Origin: Paenibacillus eucommiae
GTDB taxonomy: Bacteria > Bacillota > Bacilli > Paenibacillales > NBRC-103111
DNA: 49,258 bases
Direction of reading: 5' to 3'
NCBI RefSeq assembly: GCF_017874215.1
Contig: NZ_JAGGLB010000053.1
Location: 1-49,258 of the forward strand
Shown: positions 18,853 to 27,392 of the stretch, one piece after another
Layout of the letters: each line of letters begins with the position of its first letter
How positions within the stretch are numbered: the stretch's first letter is position 1
Translations under genes and position numbers: made by a program
The notes under the pieces: model-generated
The model's database searches: none
The model's input: only the letters and a program-made list of their open reading frames with translations
What the model was told of the DNA's origin: nothing

Positions 18853-19009
18853 CGCAGCGCCCCCCTTGTCATTCCTGGATTTACCATTACTAGTGTACCA
18901 TATTTCAGGCTTCCATTCTTTACGGACTTCTAAGGAGAAAAAAAAGAGCCCCTCACAAATTGGAAGGCCCTTCATAAAACAATTCCTATCCTCAAATGCT
19001 TGCTCCAAA

Positions 19010-19651
19010 TTACTCTGATTCTGATACTAAAGTGAATCGCTCGTTGATATGCTGCGGGTTCTCGATTTCATCCAATACAGCAATTGCATAATCAGCATAG
19101 CTTACATAGCTTTGTCCTTTGGAGTTCACCATCAGATTATCCTTACCTTTTTGATAGGCGCCCGTTCTCTTCCCTTGTGGGTCAAAAAATGCCGCAGGAC
19201 TAATAAAGGTCCACTTGAGATTGTCTGCTTTTTGCAAATCCTTCAGGTTTTCACCTTGATTTTGTGCTGTAGCCAGATATTCTTTAGGAAATTCGGCAGT
19301 GTCCAATACACGTAATGTTTGGGCTTCATCAACGAATAAACTGCCTGCGCCTCCAACGACAATTAACCTCGTGTTTGGAGCACCGGTTAGTGCTTCGATC
19401 AGAATTCGTCCCGCTTCCACATGAAGATGTTCTTTACCTGGTGAGCCCCCGAATGCATTAACCACCACATCGAACGAATTTAAATCATCAGAAGTTAATT
19501 GAAAAACGTCCTTTTCAAGTACAGCTGCAGCCTGTTCTGTGAGTTTGGAAGCATCTCTTACAATCGCTGTCACTTCATGCCCCCTGCTAATGGCTTCTTT
19601 CGTAATAAGACTCCCAGCTTTTCCTGTGGCTCCAATAATTCCGATTTTCAT
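19010..19651 (-). CDS. ywnB: YwnB-like NAD(P)-binding oxidoreductase
   Basis: A 213-residue atypical short-chain-dehydrogenase/NmrA-type protein. It has a glycine-rich nucleotide motif MKIGIIGATGKAG at the N-terminus, VVNAFGG (~82) and VVGGAGSLFVD (~108). Length and opening match Bacillus YwnB, which is likewise next to the Rrf2 regulator YwnA. AGGAGG lies seven bases before ATG 19651. It lies 142 bases after the Rrf2 gene, and the gap holds a candidate Rrf2 operator. Probably a quinone or NADPH-linked redox-stress function; the symbol rests on similarity and neighbourhood. Confidence 0.75.
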   Translation of the reverse strand: MKIGIIGATGKAGSLITKEAISRGHEVTAIVRDASKLTEQAAAVLEKDVFQLTSDDLNSFDVVVNAFGGSPGKEHLHVEAGRILIEALTGAPNTRLIVVGGAGSLFVDEAQTLRVLDTAEFPKEYLATAQNQGENLKDLQKADNLKWTFISPAAFFDPQGKRTGAYQKGKDNLMVNSKGQSYVSYADYAIAVLDEIENPQHINERFTLVSESE

Positions 19652-19749
19652 TTGACTTCCTCCTAAGATTTTTTTATTATGAGTACCCATGAAGCATTTT
19701 ATTCTAAAATGGGGTATATCATCGTGTTTAAGTCATTTGTTGTCATTGG

Positions 19750-19779
19750 TTGTAATGTTGTAAGTTACTTTGTTACAAC
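19750..19779 (-). promoter_or_regulatory. candidate Rrf2 operator upstream of ywnB
   Basis: A perfect dyad GTTGTAA-N9-TTACAAC lies at 19757-19779, with an extra half site TTGTAA at 19750-19755. The same TGTAA-N9-TTACA dyad overlaps the promoter of the neighbouring Rrf2 gene (20249-20267). Confidence 0.6.
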
Positions 19780-19793
19780 ATGTTCAAAAAAAA

Positions 19794-20231
19794 TTAATTA
19801 CCTGTTTGTACTCCTTTGGACAACTCGGTAACTAATTCTTTCATCGTTATATCCGCGAGAATTTGCTCCATTCCATCTTGGACGCGGCCTAAAATCAATT
19901 GCAATACGGCCTGAATGTTGGAACCTACGGGACACCCAGGATTAGGTTCATCATGAATGTGAAAAAGCCGGCCTTCTTCCACCACTTCTACCGCCCGATA
20001 AACATCCAACAGAGTAACGTCAGCTAAATCTTTTAGCAAAAACGCACCACCAGTCCCCGCGCGCACATTCACCAGCCCCGCTTTTTTCAGCTGACCTAAT
20101 AGTCTTCTAATAATCACAGGATTCGTATTCACGCTTCCGGCAATCCATTCAGAAGTACCATGGGCTTCCCTAGCAATATCCAGCAAAGATAAAATATGAA
20201 CGGCAATGGAGAATCGACTGCTAATTTTCAT
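19794..20231 (-). CDS. ywnA: Rrf2 family transcriptional regulator (YwnA-like)
   Basis: A 145-residue winged-helix regulator with SRFSIAVHILSLL at the start, the recognition helix VIIRRLLGQLKKAGLV (~40-55) and wing VRAGTGGAFLLKD. Only one cysteine (NPGCPVG) stands where Fe-S members such as IscR have three, so cluster binding is unlikely. That, together with its neighbour YwnB, suggests the YwnA group, perhaps sensing electrophile or redox stress by Cys modification. Start ATG 20231 follows GAGAGGA. Upstream in-frame codons lie in the promoter. Probably autorepressed. Confidence 0.8.
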   Translation of the reverse strand: MKISSRFSIAVHILSLLDIAREAHGTSEWIAGSVNTNPVIIRRLLGQLKKAGLVNVRAGTGGAFLLKDLADVTLLDVYRAVEVVEEGRLFHIHDEPNPGCPVGSNIQAVLQLILGRVQDGMEQILADITMKELVTELSKGVQTGN

Positions 20232-20248
20232 CGCTAACATCCTCTCGA

Positions 20249-20285
20249 TGTAATCATTATAGTTACAACGAGAATCGAAAGTCAA
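20249..20285 (-). promoter_or_regulatory. promoter and operator of the Rrf2 gene
   Basis: Minus strand: TTGACT (20285-20280), an 18-base spacer, TATAAT (20261-20256). The dyad TGTAA-N9-TTACA (20249-20267) covers the -10 box, so a bound repressor would block RNA polymerase. Confidence 0.65.
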
Positions 20286-20320
20286 GCATTTATTTTATCC
20301 AGATTCCAAAATTTGAACAA

Positions 20321-20812
20321 CCTTGCGGCGTCCTTTGAGGTGCGTGTTCATGGCGTTGGTGCATTACGGAGGGAATGGCTGTGGGCTCCAGCCGCTGTTA
20401 AAGATTTGTTCCCTTGAATGGTAGTGATGAGAAGGTAGGAACAAATCTTTAAAGGCGGACGCTACCGCTCTTCCTCCCACAGCCATTCCCTCTCTTTAGC
20501 TACAATCGCACGAACGCCAAGCTCAAACGGACTGCCAGCAAGGGGTTTTCTCTGGATCGGAGGGGATTTCCCAGCGGGCAAAGGCACTGGGGATGAAGAA
20601 CGGCCCCGCAACGCACGCACAACCGAGAGGATCTGCTACTTCAACGAACTTCAACGAACTTTAACGATGTTTTTCATCATTAAAAGCACCAGGTCCTCTC
20701 CACTCCCCCACTTTAACGATGAATAACATCGTTAAATCCCTGTTATCCACCCTGAGGGGGCCATCCGACCTTTTTTAACGATGAAAATCATCGAAAAACA
20801 TCGTTAAGTGAA
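20321..20812 (+). repeat. composite structured repeat element, copy A
   Basis: The element opens with CTTGCGGCGTCC and contains a long two-stage hairpin. Its outer arms are 17 bases (20369-20385 with 20476-20492, core GGAATGGCTGTGGG/CCCACAGCCATTCC), and its inner arms 15 bases (20398-20412 with 20438-20452, TTAAAGATTTGTTCC/GGAACAAATCTTTAA). A G+C-rich middle follows, then the 25-base palindromes at 20660-20684, 20712-20736 and a longer variant at 20774-20807. Copies B (32517-33037, inverted) and C (from 48800) share all these parts. No gene is supported in 20286-20932; open frames in the element are incidental. Confidence 0.8.
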
Positions 20813-20892
20813 GCCCACGCTCAACTGGCCTGCCAGCAGTGGATACTTTCTTGCGTTCTTGCTTTCCTGAGGCAAAGGGATAGTAGCGATAT

Positions 20893-20945
20893 GAAAAAAA
20901 ATAAAGGAAGCAAGAATTTGCCTGACGGCAAATTATGCTTCCTTT
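20893..20945 (-). terminator. mqo terminator overlapping the coding end
   Basis: AAAGGAAGCA and TGCTTCCTTT arms (20903-20945) with inner AATTTGCC/GGCAAATT form a strong hairpin. On the minus strand it is followed by a T run (20900-20894). The stem includes the last codons and stop of mqo. Confidence 0.75.
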
Positions 20946-22465
20946 AACATACGTTTTTTTTGGTTCTTCGGATTTGCTGGTTTTTTATCGGCTAAGCCAA
21001 GCGTCTGGGATGTTGAAGTATGAATTTCTTGGATAAGTTCCGGGTTATTCAACAGTGACACGCCGAAAGAAGGAATCATTTCTTTTATTTTAGGCTCCCA
21101 CGCTTTTATATGCTGCGGGAAACATTTTTTTATGATTTCAAGCATAACGGAAACGGCAGTAGAAGCACCCGGAGAAGCACCGAGCAATGCAGCTATCGAG
21201 CCATCAGCGGCACTAATAACTTCTGTACCAAATTGAAGCGTTCCTTTACCGGCAGCAGTATCTTTGATAATTTGCACACGCTGGCCTGCTACCACTAAAT
21301 CCCAATCATCGCTATTGGCGTTCGGGACAAATTCCCGTAAAGCTTCCATTCGCTTATCTTTCGATAACATAACTTGCTTGATCAGGTAAGTTGTTAATGG
21401 AATGTTTTTCACACCTGCAGCCATCATAGTTACGAGATTATGCATTTTTATGGAAGTTACCAAATCAAACATCGAACCGAACTTCAAAAACTTTGGTGAG
21501 AAGCCGGCAAACGGTCCAAAGAACAACGATTCTTTCTTGTCGATAAATCTTGTGTCAAGATGCGGAACGGACATTGGAGGAGCTCCAATCGCAGCTTGGC
21601 CGTATACTTTGGCACGATGCTGAGCTACAACATCCGGTTTCTGACAGACCATGAATAGTCCGCTTACCGGAAATCCACCGATACCTTTTCCTTCAGGAAT
21701 ACCTGATTTTTGCAGCAAATGCAGGCTTCCTCCCCCGCCGCCGATAAAGACGAATTTGGCAGCATGGTGTTCGACGGTACCACTATCGACATTCCGCACT
21801 TTCAACTCCCACGAGCCGTCGCTAGCACGTTTAATATCATCAACATTTTGTTTGAATTTTATATTAACATTCTTACTCTTTAAGTGATCAAACAATATGC
21901 GCGTTAAAGCGCCAAAGTTGACATCCGTTCCGGATTCGATTCTCGTTGCCGCGATCGGCTTATCGAATGTCCGGTCTTTCATCATAAGCGGAATCCATTG
22001 CTTCAGTTTTCCCGGATCATCCGAAAATTCCATGCCTTGAAATAAGGGATTGTTAGACAATGATGCAAAACGTTTTTTCAAAAACGTTACATCTTGTTCC
22101 CCTTGTACAAAACTCATATGAGGCACTGGCACGATAAAATCCCGCGGATTACGTATCAGATTGCTGTTTACAAGATAAGACCAGAACTGCTTTGAAACCT
22201 GGTATTCTTCGTTAACTTTTATAGCTTTGCTAATATCTATGGAACCGTCCGGTTTTTCAACGGTGTAGTTAAGCTCGCACAGGGAAGAATGCCCTGTTCC
22301 CGCATTATTCCATTCGTTAGAGCTTTCCTCTCCTGCGTTTCCGCGCCTCTCTAACACTGTAATTTCCCAGTCCGGTACTAACTCTTTCAGCAGTGACCCC
22401 AAAGTAGCACTCATGATTCCAGCACCAATTAAGATAACGTCTGTTTTGGTTTGTCTGTTGCTCAT
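20933..22465 (-). CDS. mqo: malate:quinone oxidoreductase
   Basis: A 510-residue FAD enzyme that oxidises L-malate to oxaloacetate and passes electrons to quinone at the membrane face, an alternative to malate dehydrogenase in the citric acid cycle. It shows the family pattern: ILIGAGIMSATLG (~11) for FAD binding, SSNEWNNAGTGHSSLCELNYT (~48), GGGGGSLHLLQKSGIPEG (~240) and LLGASPGASTAV (~435). AAGGAAGG precedes ATG 22465. It is single-gene, with its own terminator. A 307-base upstream gap separates it from thrS. Confidence 0.95.
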   Translation of the reverse strand: MSNRQTKTDVILIGAGIMSATLGSLLKELVPDWEITVLERRGNAGEESSNEWNNAGTGHSSLCELNYTVEKPDGSIDISKAIKVNEEYQVSKQFWSYLVNSNLIRNPRDFIVPVPHMSFVQGEQDVTFLKKRFASLSNNPLFQGMEFSDDPGKLKQWIPLMMKDRTFDKPIAATRIESGTDVNFGALTRILFDHLKSKNVNIKFKQNVDDIKRASDGSWELKVRNVDSGTVEHHAAKFVFIGGGGGSLHLLQKSGIPEGKGIGGFPVSGLFMVCQKPDVVAQHRAKVYGQAAIGAPPMSVPHLDTRFIDKKESLFFGPFAGFSPKFLKFGSMFDLVTSIKMHNLVTMMAAGVKNIPLTTYLIKQVMLSKDKRMEALREFVPNANSDDWDLVVAGQRVQIIKDTAAGKGTLQFGTEVISAADGSIAALLGASPGASTAVSVMLEIIKKCFPQHIKAWEPKIKEMIPSFGVSLLNNPELIQEIHTSTSQTLGLADKKPANPKNQKKRMLKEA

Positions 22466-22772
22466 TTTAACCTTCCTTATGCCCTAAGATTTGCAGAAAG
22501 AATGTAGGTGCTCCTGCTTAGGTGCTCCTGCTAGGAGCCATAGCAAAGCAGGGCGCGACCTAATCACCCATCTTTTCTGGATCAAATATAACCTAATCAT
22601 AGTGTATCACTATTATTTGTAGATTAAAATATTTATTTACTATTATACGCTAGTTACAAGCTATAATCGACGCTATTTCCACACAATGTATTAACATTCC
22701 CCGAACTATTTCCAGCAAAGCTTCTGAGCATGATCCAGTTTATGCGGCAAAGATACAAATTAGTTGTTCATC
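22466..22772 (-). promoter_or_regulatory. mqo upstream region with palindrome and direct repeat
   Basis: The gap between thrS and mqo holds two direct copies of TAGGTGCTCCTGCT (about 22503-22531) running into a small hairpin GCTCCT/AGGAGC, and a 15-base palindrome ATAGTG-N3-CACTAT (22599-22613). A minus-strand TATAAT occurs at about 22642-22647 with a weak -35. One of these may be an operator; no family could be assigned. Confidence 0.35.
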
Positions 22773-24686
22773 TTATTTTTTAGCGTCAATTCCCGCACAA
22801 ATCTCCCCAATAATTTCCGCAATACTTTTGGACCCAAGATCGCCTTCGCCGCGTTTTCTCACCGACACACTACCTGAATTTTTCTCGTTCTCGCCGAGTA
22901 CAAGCATGTAGGGGACTTTTTCCAGCTGGGCTTCACGAATTTTGTATCCGAGCTTTTCATTACGTCCATCTACTTCGACTCGTATACCCGCCTCTTTTAA
23001 AGATTTCTTAACCTCATAAGCATAGTCTACATAATTTTCTGAAACAGGTAACAGCTTCACCTGGACGGGTGCGAGCCATAATGGGAAAGCACCTGTATAA
23101 TGCTCGGTTAAAATCCCCATAAAGCGATCAATCGATCCATAAACAGCGCGATGGATAACGACTGGACGGTGCTTTTGGTTGTCCTCGCCGATGTAAGAGA
23201 GATCAAATTTTTCGGGCATTTGGAAATCAAGTTGTATTGTGCCGCACTGCCAGCTTCGTTTAAGCGCATCTAGAATATGAAAATCAATCTTAGGACCGTA
23301 GAAGGCTCCATCGCCTTCATTGACACGGTACTTGATGCCGCGTTTATCCAGAACATTTTGCAAAGACGCTTCTGCCTGATCCCATAACTCCTCTGAACCC
23401 ATATAATCTTCCGGGCGTGTGGACAGCTCGATCTTGTATTCGAACCCGAATACTTGGTAAATATGGTCAATCAGTTCAATAACGCGGCTAATTTCATCCT
23501 CAATTTGTTCAGGCAATACGAACAGGTGAGCATCATCCTGACAAAATGTGCGGACCCGCATCATCCCGTTAAGAGCTCCGGAAAATTCATGGCGGTGCAC
23601 TTGACCAAATTCCGCAATTCGGATAGGTAATTCCCGATAGGAATGCAAGCTGTTTTTGAAAATGAGCATGTGTCCCGGGCAGTTCATAGGCTTAAGCGCG
23701 AATTTCGTTTCGTCCACATTAGTGAAGTACATATTGTCTTTGTAATGGTCCCAATGTCCGGATTGCTCCCAAAGCCGATTATTCATCATAAGCGGTGTAC
23801 GTACTTCATCGTACTCCCGCTGCCGCTGTAATTCACGCGCGAAGTTCTCAAGCTCTGTACGAATTGTCATTCCCTTCGGGAGATAGAAAGGCATTCCTGG
23901 TGCTTCTTCTGAAAACATAAACAATTCAAGTTCTTTGCCGAGCTTGCGGTGATCACGCTTCTTGGCTTCCTCAAGAAAATGTAAATGCTCTTCCAGCTGA
24001 GCTTTCTTCGGAAATGAAGTCCCATAAATACGCTGCAGCATCTTGTTATTAGAGTCTCCCCGCCAGTAAGCACCCGCTACGCTGAGCAGCTTAAACGCCT
24101 TGATCCTGCCTGTAGACGGAAGATGCGGCCCCCGGCACAGGTCAAAAAACTCACCCTGATCATAAATCGTTAAAACAGAATCCTCCGGTAGATCGCGAAT
24201 AAGCTCCAGCTTTAACGGCTCCTCAAGCCCCTCGAAAGTTTGTATCGCATCTTCCCGACTGACGACCCGACGCACAATAGGCAGGTTCTCCTTTGTGATG
24301 TTCTCCATCTCTTTTTCAATTGCGGCAAGGTCTTCACTGGATAGTGGCTTTTCGATATCGATGTCATAATAAAACCCGTCTTCAATAACCGGTCCAATGC
24401 CGAGCTTGACGGCTCTATCCCCATAAATACGTTTAATCGCTTGAGCCATCAAATGCGCTGTGCTGTGCCTATAGATCTCCAGACCATCTCTGCTGTCCAG
24501 AGTTACAATTTCAATATGGCTATCCTGTTCAATAGGCTGGTGAATATCGACGGATTTACCGTTTATTTTGCCGGCTACCGCATTTTTCTTCAAGCCTGAG
24601 CTAATGGATTCGGCCACTTGTTCGATTGTCGTACCCTGCGGGTACCTCCTAATTGTTCCATCGGGCAATGTTACTTGAATTCCCAT
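22773..24686 (-). CDS. thrS: threonyl-tRNA synthetase
   Basis: A full-length (637-residue) class II synthetase that charges tRNA-Thr. It has an N-terminal TGS domain (1-62), an editing domain with HSTAHLMAQ (~73) and its second zinc-type cluster, a catalytic core with motif 2 RHEFSGALNGMMRVRTF (~362) and CQDDAH, and an anticodon-binding domain (WLAPVQVKLLPV, ~540 onward). ATG 24686 with GGAGG upstream is the true start; the frame remains open upstream through the T-box leader. Expression is controlled by that leader. Confidence 0.95.
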   Translation of the reverse strand: MGIQVTLPDGTIRRYPQGTTIEQVAESISSGLKKNAVAGKINGKSVDIHQPIEQDSHIEIVTLDSRDGLEIYRHSTAHLMAQAIKRIYGDRAVKLGIGPVIEDGFYYDIDIEKPLSSEDLAAIEKEMENITKENLPIVRRVVSREDAIQTFEGLEEPLKLELIRDLPEDSVLTIYDQGEFFDLCRGPHLPSTGRIKAFKLLSVAGAYWRGDSNNKMLQRIYGTSFPKKAQLEEHLHFLEEAKKRDHRKLGKELELFMFSEEAPGMPFYLPKGMTIRTELENFARELQRQREYDEVRTPLMMNNRLWEQSGHWDHYKDNMYFTNVDETKFALKPMNCPGHMLIFKNSLHSYRELPIRIAEFGQVHRHEFSGALNGMMRVRTFCQDDAHLFVLPEQIEDEISRVIELIDHIYQVFGFEYKIELSTRPEDYMGSEELWDQAEASLQNVLDKRGIKYRVNEGDGAFYGPKIDFHILDALKRSWQCGTIQLDFQMPEKFDLSYIGEDNQKHRPVVIHRAVYGSIDRFMGILTEHYTGAFPLWLAPVQVKLLPVSENYVDYAYEVKKSLKEAGIRVEVDGRNEKLGYKIREAQLEKVPYMLVLGENEKNSGSVSVRKRGEGDLGSKSIAEIIGEICAGIDAKK

Positions 24687-24724
24687 GATTATTCCTCCAT
24701 TCCTACTTTTTCCAATATTTTTGA

Positions 24725-25020
24725 ACGCAAAAAAACGCATCTCCCCCACAAAGGGACGAGTGCGTTCAGCTCGTGGTTCCACCCTAATTCGACCTGCAGA
24801 ATGCCTTACTTGGGCTGTTAGCCTAAGTAACACATGCAAGGACCTCATTGGTATCCAGTATCGTGGATAAGACGGTGCCGCGTACTGCCGCGAAAAAAAG
24901 ATCGATGGGTTCAACGCCACAGCTGCAAAGGGGTAATTTCACAACCGGTTTCTGGAGAAGCTTTCAGCCTAAACTCCTCTCTCTGGACAGTCCGTGCAGG
25001 AAATCATATCTTTGGTCAAT
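24725..25020 (-). ncRNA. T-box riboswitch leader of thrS
   Basis: Minus-strand leader with the T-box sequence AGGGTGGAACCACG (24785-24772), where UGGA would meet the uncharged tRNA acceptor end. It is followed by an intrinsic terminator: AACGCACTCGTCCC (24766-24753), loop, GGGGGAGATGCGTT, then a T run at 24735-24729. The 5' part carries the usual AGAGAGAGGAG and GCTGAAAGC stem I features. A Thr codon ACC in the sequence GTGAAATTACC (24934-24932) is a plausible specifier. Uncharged tRNA-Thr would favour the antiterminator and raise thrS expression. Confidence 0.9.
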
Positions 25021-25057
25021 GCCTGATTGTTTAGTTATGGTTTTGTTTATGCTATAG

Positions 25058-25087
25058 ATATTACATAATCATTCTAATGAATGTCAA
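25058..25087 (-). promoter_or_regulatory. thrS promoter
   Basis: Minus strand: TTGACA (25087-25082), 18-base spacer, TAATAT (25063-25058). It lies directly upstream of the T-box leader. Confidence 0.7.
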
Positions 25088-25099
25088 GGGAAAGAAATG

Positions 25100-25936
25100 T
25101 TATATAAAAGATGCCTTGTCAAAATCATAATCGTTTAAGGTTGCTACAAATACTCTTGGCTCATCAACAGCGAAGCGGCGGATACCGATATCCAGCAAAC
25201 GAAACATGGAGCTTTGATCAAAATAAAAAGGCAAAACTTCAAGCTCCAAGCCCGCTTCAGTTAACTGCTCCTGTACATGTTGCAGATAATCCTTCCCTAG
25301 CTTATATCTCCAACCCTCGTCACCCTCGGCATCCTTGAGATGAAGCTGGATGATATCCAGCGCTTCGAATCCGCTCGCCCGTGCTGCTTCAAAGCTGCGT
25401 GCAGTCTCTCCATCAGGAATCCAAAGCATGGTCCGGATTTCCGGAGCTAGCCGTTTTATTGCTTTGCAGTTCTCATGATCCTTGTGGCAGAAAATAATCT
25501 GCTTCCCGACGCCATATTGTTGAACAAGCTCAGCCAGCTTCTCCAAATCGACTTGCTTGTAATCCAGATAGAGCTCACGTTCAGGATGCCTGGTTAAAAT
25601 AACCAAGACCTCCTCCAGTGAAGGTACCCTTTCTCCTCGGTACTTTGCGCTGAATTTCACGCCTGCATCCCAAGTCTGAACCTGCTCAAAGGTACATTCG
25701 GAAATAAGCCGGTCCTGGTCTGCAGCGGGAGCCGAAGTCGTTCGCTTCGGCGTTTCGTCATGCATGCCAATGATGACACCATCCATGGTTTGCCTGATAT
25801 CGACCTCCGGAATGCCTCCCAGTTCCCAGGCATCCAGTATGGCGGCTAGCGTATTTTCTGGCATTTCAGCATTTGAGCTTTGATGGGACTGCCAATGAAC
25901 CTTACGATTCACTCCTTTATTATCCTCAACTGACAT
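25100..25936 (-). CDS. glycerophosphodiester phosphodiesterase (GDPD/UgpQ-like)
   Basis: A 278-residue cytoplasmic TIM-barrel enzyme that splits glycerophosphodiesters to glycerol phosphate and an alcohol. The catalytic sets EVDIRQTMDG (Glu44, Asp46) and GMHDETPKRTT (His59) are present, and PENTLAA is kept. The usual H-R-G at the first strand reads H-Q-S (His18, Gln19), so the conserved Arg is replaced. GGAGGAGAGGG precedes the ATG. It is the last gene of the glycerol-phosphate operon, 79 bases after the binding protein, as UgpQ follows UgpB in other bacteria. Confidence 0.85.
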   Translation of the reverse strand: MSVEDNKGVNRKVHWQSHQSSNAEMPENTLAAILDAWELGGIPEVDIRQTMDGVIIGMHDETPKRTTSAPAADQDRLISECTFEQVQTWDAGVKFSAKYRGERVPSLEEVLVILTRHPERELYLDYKQVDLEKLAELVQQYGVGKQIIFCHKDHENCKAIKRLAPEIRTMLWIPDGETARSFEAARASGFEALDIIQLHLKDAEGDEGWRYKLGKDYLQHVQEQLTEAGLELEVLPFYFDQSSMFRLLDIGIRRFAVDEPRVFVATLNDYDFDKASFI

Positions 25937-26015
25937 TTTACCCTCTCCTCCGAGCCTTTTTAATCATACGCTTCTTATTTCGAAGTGCATCATTCAGATT
26001 ATCCAGGTTATCAGC

Positions 26016-27341
26016 TTATTTCTTCAATATTCTATCCGCTTCCTTCTTGAAGGTATCTAGTGTTGTCTGTACATTTTCACTGTCATACATAATAGCCTCT
26101 ATAGCCTTGAAAAATTCCTTCATAACCTCTGGCCAAGCTAAATCCTTATTCGTATCGACAGCATATTGAAGCTGGTCATAAGCTACCTTGCGGTTAGGCT
26201 CTTTCGCCCACAGCTCCTGCATGTCCTTGGACTCCGTCATTGCCTTCGTAAACGGCAGGTAACCTGTTTGCAAAATGAAAGGCAGAGCACCTTGAGGATC
26301 GGTTTCCATCCAACGCAAGAATTCCCAAGCGGCTTCTTTATTCTTAGAATCAGCAAGCATGGCCACGTTGGCACCTCCGGTAGGGTTCGCATGCACTTTA
26401 TCTTTTGGCAGATAGGCAGTGACATAATCGAACTGAACGGAGTTCGCAAGACCGCCAATGCTGCCGGTAGATCCGAACATGATACCAACCTTACCGTCCG
26501 CAAACATCTGCGAGGTAATATTTCCGGAATCCTGAGCTGGAGGGTAGTACAGAGCGCCTGTGCTTTGAAGGTCCTTCATGTAGTTAAATACTTTCGCGCC
26601 TACTCCATTATCATAAAAGCCAATCGTCTTATTGTCATCACTAAAGAATTTGCCTTCAGCCTGTGTAATCATTGCAATAGGATACCAGGTGTCATAAGGC
26701 ATCGTCATGCCATAGCGAGTATAGGCACCATTTTCTTTGATCGTTAAAGCTTCGGCAGCTGTCTTCAATTCATCCCAGGTTGTAGGTACTGCAAGTCCTT
26801 TCTCATCCAGCATCGTTTTATTAATATGCATAATCGGAGTCGAGCGGTTTAAAGGTAAGGATACCAGTTTATCATGGAAGGTCGAATGTCCCATTAAACC
26901 GGAATTAAATAAATCGGTGCTCAGTCCGGAAGCTTTAAGATGGGGATTCAAGTCCTCCAATACGTCCGCGTCCGCAAACAGCTCCACGTAGGCCCGCTCT
27001 ATCATGGCCACATCCGGAACATTCTTGGAAGCAATTGCTTGCTGAAGCTTGGTTACCGTTTCGTCATAGTTTCCTTGGAACGTTCCTACAACCTCTATAT
27101 CCTTGTGGCTTTCATTAAAACGTTTGATCATAGCATCTGTGTATTCACCGTTCTTACCGCCTAAGGAATGCCAGAACTGAATGGTAACCTTGTCGGTTTT
27201 AGCAGGGTCTGTAGAATTCACTGGCTCAGTGGTGGACTTTGCTGGCTCTGATGAAGACGGCTGTGTAGTACCTCCGGCACAACCTGCCAGTAAACCTAGC
27301 ACCATAGGTACAGCTAACATCTTAAACAACTTTTTTCTCAT
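26016..27341 (-). CDS. ABC transporter substrate-binding lipoprotein (UgpB-like)
   Basis: A 441-residue lipoprotein with lipobox LLAGC (~17-21) and a Ser/Thr/Pro-rich tether. Its type-1 binding fold opens with VTIQFWHSLGGKNGEYTDAM and later has NYDETVTKLQQAIAS and WDELKTAAEAL, all familiar from UgpB, the glycerol-3-phosphate/glycerophosphodiester binding protein. It could also bind a sugar. The neighbours (ATPase, two permeases, GDPD, glycerol-phosphate dehydrogenase) make a glycerol-phosphate compound the best guess. Confidence 0.85.
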   Translation of the reverse strand: MRKKLFKMLAVPMVLGLLAGCAGGTTQPSSSEPAKSTTEPVNSTDPAKTDKVTIQFWHSLGGKNGEYTDAMIKRFNESHKDIEVVGTFQGNYDETVTKLQQAIASKNVPDVAMIERAYVELFADADVLEDLNPHLKASGLSTDLFNSGLMGHSTFHDKLVSLPLNRSTPIMHINKTMLDEKGLAVPTTWDELKTAAEALTIKENGAYTRYGMTMPYDTWYPIAMITQAEGKFFSDDNKTIGFYDNGVGAKVFNYMKDLQSTGALYYPPAQDSGNITSQMFADGKVGIMFGSTGSIGGLANSVQFDYVTAYLPKDKVHANPTGGANVAMLADSKNKEAAWEFLRWMETDPQGALPFILQTGYLPFTKAMTESKDMQELWAKEPNRKVAYDQLQYAVDTNKDLAWPEVMKEFFKAIEAIMYDSENVQTTLDTFKKEADRILKK

Positions 27342-27392
27342 TTGTAATAGCCTCCGCTTGTCTGATTTTTTTATTTGAAAGGGAACTAATCG

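Noticed and set aside
24687..24920. Extra 78 N-terminal codons of thrS
   Set aside because: They are translated T-box leader sequence; the TGS domain begins at ATG 24686 with a good Shine-Dalgarno.
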